DNA from: Actinacidiphila paucisporea
GTDB lineage: Bacteria; Actinomycetota; Actinomycetes; Streptomycetales; Streptomycetaceae
Direction of reading: 5' to 3'
NCBI RefSeq assembly: GCF_900142575.1
Contig: NZ_FRBI01000012.1
Location: forward strand, 62,001 to 126,000
Length of the DNA stretch: 64,000 bases
The number at the start of each line of letters is the position of its first letter. The first letter of the stretch is position 1. Positions 61,168-64,000 of the stretch are shown in pieces. A program made the translations under genes and the position numbers. A model generated the notes under the pieces. That model saw nothing but the letters and a program-made list of their open reading frames with translations. It was not told the DNA's origin and did not search any database.

Positions 61168-62024
61168 GGCGGGACCGGATCGCGGCGGCGCCGATCTCCT
61201 GGGGCGTATGCGAAGTTCCCGGCTGGGGGCACCAGTTGACGCCCGATCGGGTGCTCGACGAGATGACCGGGCTCGGCATCACCGCGAGCGAGTTCGGCCC
61301 CGACGGCTTCCTGCCGGGGCCGCTGCTCGCCGCGTACGGCGTGACCGCGGTGGGCGGCTTCGTGCCCGCGGTGCTGCACGACCCCGGACACGACCCGCTG
61401 CCCGACGTACGGGCCGCGCTCGACCGCTTCACCACGGCGGGCGCCCGCACCCTCGTCCTGGCCGCGGCGACCGGACTCGACGGCTACGACGAGCGTCCCG
61501 CCGTCGACGCGGCGGGCTGGCGCCTGCTGCTGGACCGGCTGGACAAGATCGCCGCGCTGGCGGCGTCGCTGGGCGTCACCGCGGCCCTGCACCCGCACGT
61601 CGGCACGGTCGTCGAGGGGCCTGCCGAGGTCGACCGGGTGCTCGACGGCAGCGGTATCGGCCTGTGCCTGGACACCGGGCACCTGCTGATCGGCGGCACC
61701 GACCCGGTGGCCCTCGCCCGGCGCGCCGCCTCCCGCGTCGCCCACGTCCACCTCAAGGACGTCCACGCCGCCACCGCGACGGCGGTCCGCACCGGCCGCA
61801 CGACCTACACGGCCGCGGTCGCGGCAGGCCTCTACCGCCCCCTCGGCGCCGGCGACCTCGACCTCCCGTCCCTGCTCACGGCCCTGGAGTCGGCGGGTTA
61901 CCCCGGCTGGTACGTGATGGAACAGGACACCGTCCTCCCCACCGCCCCCCCACCGTCCACGGGCCCCCTGACCGACGTCCGCACCTCCCTGACCTGGCTA
62001 GAGTCCTGGACCCCCGACCAATGA
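61164..62024 (+). CDS. iolE: Inosose dehydratase-like TIM-barrel enzyme
   Basis: 286 residues, AP_endonuc_2 fold. Metal and active-site segments: RIAAAPISWGVCEVPGWG, SEFGPDGFLP (Glu), TAALHPHVGT, LCLDTGHLLIGG, VAHVHLKDV and WYVMEQDT (Glu). It is the IolE/IolI group; order in the operon favours dehydration of inosose to a diketone. The GTG start overlaps iolG, and its stop overlaps the next start. Confidence 0.85.
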   Translation: MRRDRIAAAPISWGVCEVPGWGHQLTPDRVLDEMTGLGITASEFGPDGFLPGPLLAAYGVTAVGGFVPAVLHDPGHDPLPDVRAALDRFTTAGARTLVLAAATGLDGYDERPAVDAAGWRLLLDRLDKIAALAASLGVTAALHPHVGTVVEGPAEVDRVLDGSGIGLCLDTGHLLIGGTDPVALARRAASRVAHVHLKDVHAATATAVRTGRTTYTAAVAAGLYRPLGAGDLDLPSLLTALESAGYPGWYVMEQDTVLPTAPPPSTGPLTDVRTSLTWLESWTPDQ

Positions 62025-63241
62025 GGCCCCCCGAGCCAATCAAGCCCGTCCGGCAATCCCAACCGCCCGAGCCGATTCAGCCCGTCCGGCGATTGAGGGC
62101 ACCCGGGCAGGTGAACGCGCGACCCGAGCAATCGCAGCCCGTCCGGCGATTGAGGACACAAGGGCGGGCGGGCGGGGAAGAACCCGCGGGCGCCCCGTAC
62201 GACGTCGTCACGCTCGGCCGGGTCGGCGTCGACCTCTACCCCGAGCAGAGCGGCATCGGCCTCGCCGAAGTCCGCAGCTTCGCGAAATACCTCGGCGGCA
62301 CCGCCGGAAACGTCGCGGTGGCGGCTGCCCGCCTCGGCCTGAGCACGGCGGTGCTCAGCGCCGTCGGCCCCGACCCCTTCGGCGACTTCGTGCGCACCGC
62401 CCTCACCGCCTTCGGCGTGGACACGCGCCTGCTCGCGACCGTGCCGGGCACCCAGACCCCGGTGGTCTTCTGCGAGTTGTTCCCGCCCGACGACTTCCCG
62501 ATCCACTTCTACCGCCGCCCCGTCGCGCCCGACGAGTGCCTGACCCCCGACCACCTGCCGGCGGCGGTCCGCACCGCCCGCGCCCTGTGGATCACCGGTT
62601 CCGCGCTGGCCGTGGAGCCGACCCGCTCCACGGTCTTCGCCGCGCTGGAGGCGCGGGCCGGCGGCGAGGTCTGGTTCGACCTGGACTGGCGGCCCGGTTT
62701 CTGGGCGGACCCCGCCGAGGCCCCGGCGCTGTACGCCCGCGCGCTGGCCTACGCGACGCTCGCGGTCGGCAACCGGGCCGAGGTCGAGGTCGCGGTGGGC
62801 AGCGCGGACCCCGAGACGGCGGCCGGGCTGCTGCTGCGGCGGGGGGTGCGTACGGCGGTGGTCAAGCAGGGCCCGGCGGGCGCCCTGGTCCGTACGGCCG
62901 GGGAGAGTTACGTGGCGCCGCCGATGCCGGTGAAGGTCGTCAACGGCCTGGGCGCCGGCGACGCCTTCGGCGGCGCCCTGTGCGCGGGCCTGATCGCGGG
63001 CGACCCGCTGCCCGAGGTGCTGCGGGCGGCCAACGCGGCGGGCGCGATCGTCGCCTCCCGGCTGGCGTGCGCCGACGCGATGCCCACCAGGGCGGAGATC
63101 GACGCGATGCTGCACGAGCGGAGCGCCCCGGGCGGCGGTACGGGCGCGGCCCCACGGCTCGCGGAGGACCGCGCCCCGGGGCCGGACGCGGACCCGTCGG
63201 ACGGAACCTCCGACCCGCACCCGGGAGTTGACCTCGTATGA
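62021..63241 (+). CDS. iolC: 5-dehydro-2-deoxygluconokinase (PfkB family)
   Basis: 406 residues if started at ATG 62021, which overlaps the iolE stop as ATGA. The PfkB core begins at PYDVVTLGRVGVDLYPEQSG (residue ~59). It has the first signature GGTAGNVAVAAARLG and the ATP/anion motif NGLGAGDAFGGALC with the catalytic Asp. The first ~55 residues are translated repeat sequence (PIKPVR, PIQPVRRLR, SQPVRRLR) and are not part of the fold. The only other starts, GTG 62111 and a TTG near 62150, lack ribosome sites. The tail (370-406) is also disordered. Confidence 0.85.
   Translation: MRPPEPIKPVRQSQPPEPIQPVRRLRAPGQVNARPEQSQPVRRLRTQGRAGGEEPAGAPYDVVTLGRVGVDLYPEQSGIGLAEVRSFAKYLGGTAGNVAVAAARLGLSTAVLSAVGPDPFGDFVRTALTAFGVDTRLLATVPGTQTPVVFCELFPPDDFPIHFYRRPVAPDECLTPDHLPAAVRTARALWITGSALAVEPTRSTVFAALEARAGGEVWFDLDWRPGFWADPAEAPALYARALAYATLAVGNRAEVEVAVGSADPETAAGLLLRRGVRTAVVKQGPAGALVRTAGESYVAPPMPVKVVNGLGAGDAFGGALCAGLIAGDPLPEVLRAANAAGAIVASRLACADAMPTRAEIDAMLHERSAPGGGTGAAPRLAEDRAPGPDADPSDGTSDPHPGVDLV
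62033..62156. repeat. Three copies of the dispersed CCCGTCCGGCGATTGAGG element
   Basis: Copies at 62033-62057 (shortened and mutated), 62069-62099 and 62126-62156. Each begins GAGC, contains CAGCCCGTCCGGCGATTGAGG or close, and is separated from the next by 11-26 nt. The element is familiar from Streptomyces intergenic regions. Here it lies inside the iolC open frame. Confidence 0.75.
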
Positions 63242-64000
63242 CGCACCTTCCCGCGGGCCGCGGCGCCCGGGACGGCTACGACCTGTGGATCGACCCGGCG
63301 TCGGCCGGCTGGACGTATTCGGCGCTGCGGGTGCTGACCCTGGAGCCGGGCGGGCAGCGGGAGTTCGGGACCGGGGACAGCGAGTGGATCGTGCTGCCGC
63401 TGGCCGGGGCGTGCACGGTGCTGGTCGACGGCGAGGCCTTCGCCCTGCACGGCCGCGCCGACGTCTTCTCCGGGGTGACGGACTTCGGGTATCTGCCGCG
63501 TGACGCGCAGGCGGTGGTCGCCTCGGCGGCCGGCGGCCGCTTCGCACTGGCCGGCGCCCGCTGCTCGCGCCGGCTGCCCGCGCGCTACGGCCCGGCGTCC
63601 GGCGTGCCGGTGGAACTGCGCGGCGCGGGCGGCGCGAGCCGCCAGGTGAACAACTTCGCCGCGGCCGGGGTCTTCGCGTGCGACCGGCTGATCGCGGTGG
63701 AGGTGCTGACGCCCGGCGGCAACTGGTCGTCCTTCCCGCCGCACAAGCACGACGAGGCGGGACCGCACGAGTCGCAGCTCGAAGAGGTCTACTACTACGA
63801 ACTGGCCGGCGGTCCGGCCGCGTTGGGCTACCAGCGGGTCTACCCCTCCCCGCATGGCTCCACGGACGTGCTGGCCGAGGTCCGCTCGGGCGACGCCGTG
63901 CTGATCCCGGACGGCTGGCACGGACCGAGCATGGCCGTGCCCGGCTACGACATGTACTACCTCAACGTCATGGCGGGGCCGGGCCCTTCGCGGTCCTGGC
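63238..64000 (+). CDS. iolB: 5-deoxy-glucuronate isomerase, 5' part (runs off the window)
   Basis: 254 residues visible, continuing past base 64000. It starts by ATGA overlap with iolC. Bicupin fold; the metal-binding C-terminal cupin shows SSFPPHKHDEAGPHESQLEEVYYYE with two His and Glu, and later GWHGPS. It converts 5-deoxy-glucuronate to 5-deoxy-2-ketogluconate, the substrate of IolC. iolD and iolA probably follow outside the window. Confidence 0.93.
   Translation, partial: MTHLPAGRGARDGYDLWIDPASAGWTYSALRVLTLEPGGQREFGTGDSEWIVLPLAGACTVLVDGEAFALHGRADVFSGVTDFGYLPRDAQAVVASAAGGRFALAGARCSRRLPARYGPASGVPVELRGAGGASRQVNNFAAAGVFACDRLIAVEVLTPGGNWSSFPPHKHDEAGPHESQLEEVYYYELAGGPAALGYQRVYPSPHGSTDVLAEVRSGDAVLIPDGWHGPSMAVPGYDMYYLNVMAGPGPSRSW

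Noticed and set aside
62033-62156. CRISPR-like array
   Set aside because: Only three diverged copies with short irregular gaps, no cas genes, and the unit matches a known Streptomyces dispersed repeat.

Overview
The window is very GC-rich actinomycete chromosome. Third codon positions are almost all G or C, GTG and TTG starts are common, and junctions are often translationally coupled (ATGA or GTGA). The gene content (crotonyl-CoA carboxylase/reductase and ethylmalonyl-CoA mutase next to psd-pssA, a PAS-GAF-SpoIIE phosphatase, a gluABCD-type transporter, dispersed GCGCCCCTGGGG and CCCGTCCGGCGATTGAGG repeats) points to Streptomyces or a close relative in Streptomycetaceae. This looks like core to semi-core chromosome: I see no phage, transposase, CRISPR, tRNA or rRNA.

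Layout. 1-2703: end of a sensor kinase, an NAD-dependent epimerase and an LD-carboxypeptidase. 3017-7956: a coupled peptidase operon (M55 D-aminopeptidase, M20, S9) and a methyltransferase. 8034-15656: SpoIIE-type phosphatase, polytopic membrane protein, an MFS exporter with three C-terminal beta-sandwich repeats, an SRPBCC protein. 15782-16879: Rv2578c-type radical SAM protein behind a possible SOS box. 17255-27214: ethylmalonyl-CoA pathway block (3-hydroxyacyl-CoA dehydrogenase, TetR regulator, ccr, mutase, MaoC hydratase, acyl-CoA dehydrogenase), then psd and pssA. 27558-30442: glycerate kinase, Nudix, SCP2 and a small internally duplicated protein. 30536-36727: reductive pyrimidine degradation operon (beta-ureidopropionase, aminotransferase, dihydropyrimidinase) with an LLM oxidoreductase and an FAD oxidoreductase downstream, behind a 16-bp palindrome.

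37095-43935: small envelope or stress-type proteins, a MarR regulator coupled to an isochorismatase-fold protein, and a ZIP metal transporter. 43968-50537: secreted SGNH hydrolase, short transketolase, glutamate-type ABC transporter. 50844-54271: conserved hypothetical, exonuclease III, UlaG-like hydrolase, and a PcaDC-like fusion whose lactonase half lacks its nucleophile. 54306-64000: a myo-inositol-type region. Leftward runs a GntR regulator and a sugar ABC transporter with a ROK kinase; rightward runs iolG-iolE-iolC-iolB, with a repeat array translated as the N-terminus of IolC.

How the genes work together: the 17-26 kb block should turn acetyl-CoA-derived acetoacetyl/crotonyl-CoA into ethylmalonyl-, methylsuccinyl- and mesaconyl-CoA. 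This supplies C2 assimilation and polyketide extender units, but the usual malyl-CoA lyase gene is not in the row. The 30.5-36.7 kb operon would take dihydropyrimidines to beta-alanine and a semialdehyde. The final 10 kb imports and degrades an inositol-type polyol. Promoters, operators and terminators were called by eye from symmetry and spacing, so they are much less certain than the genes.
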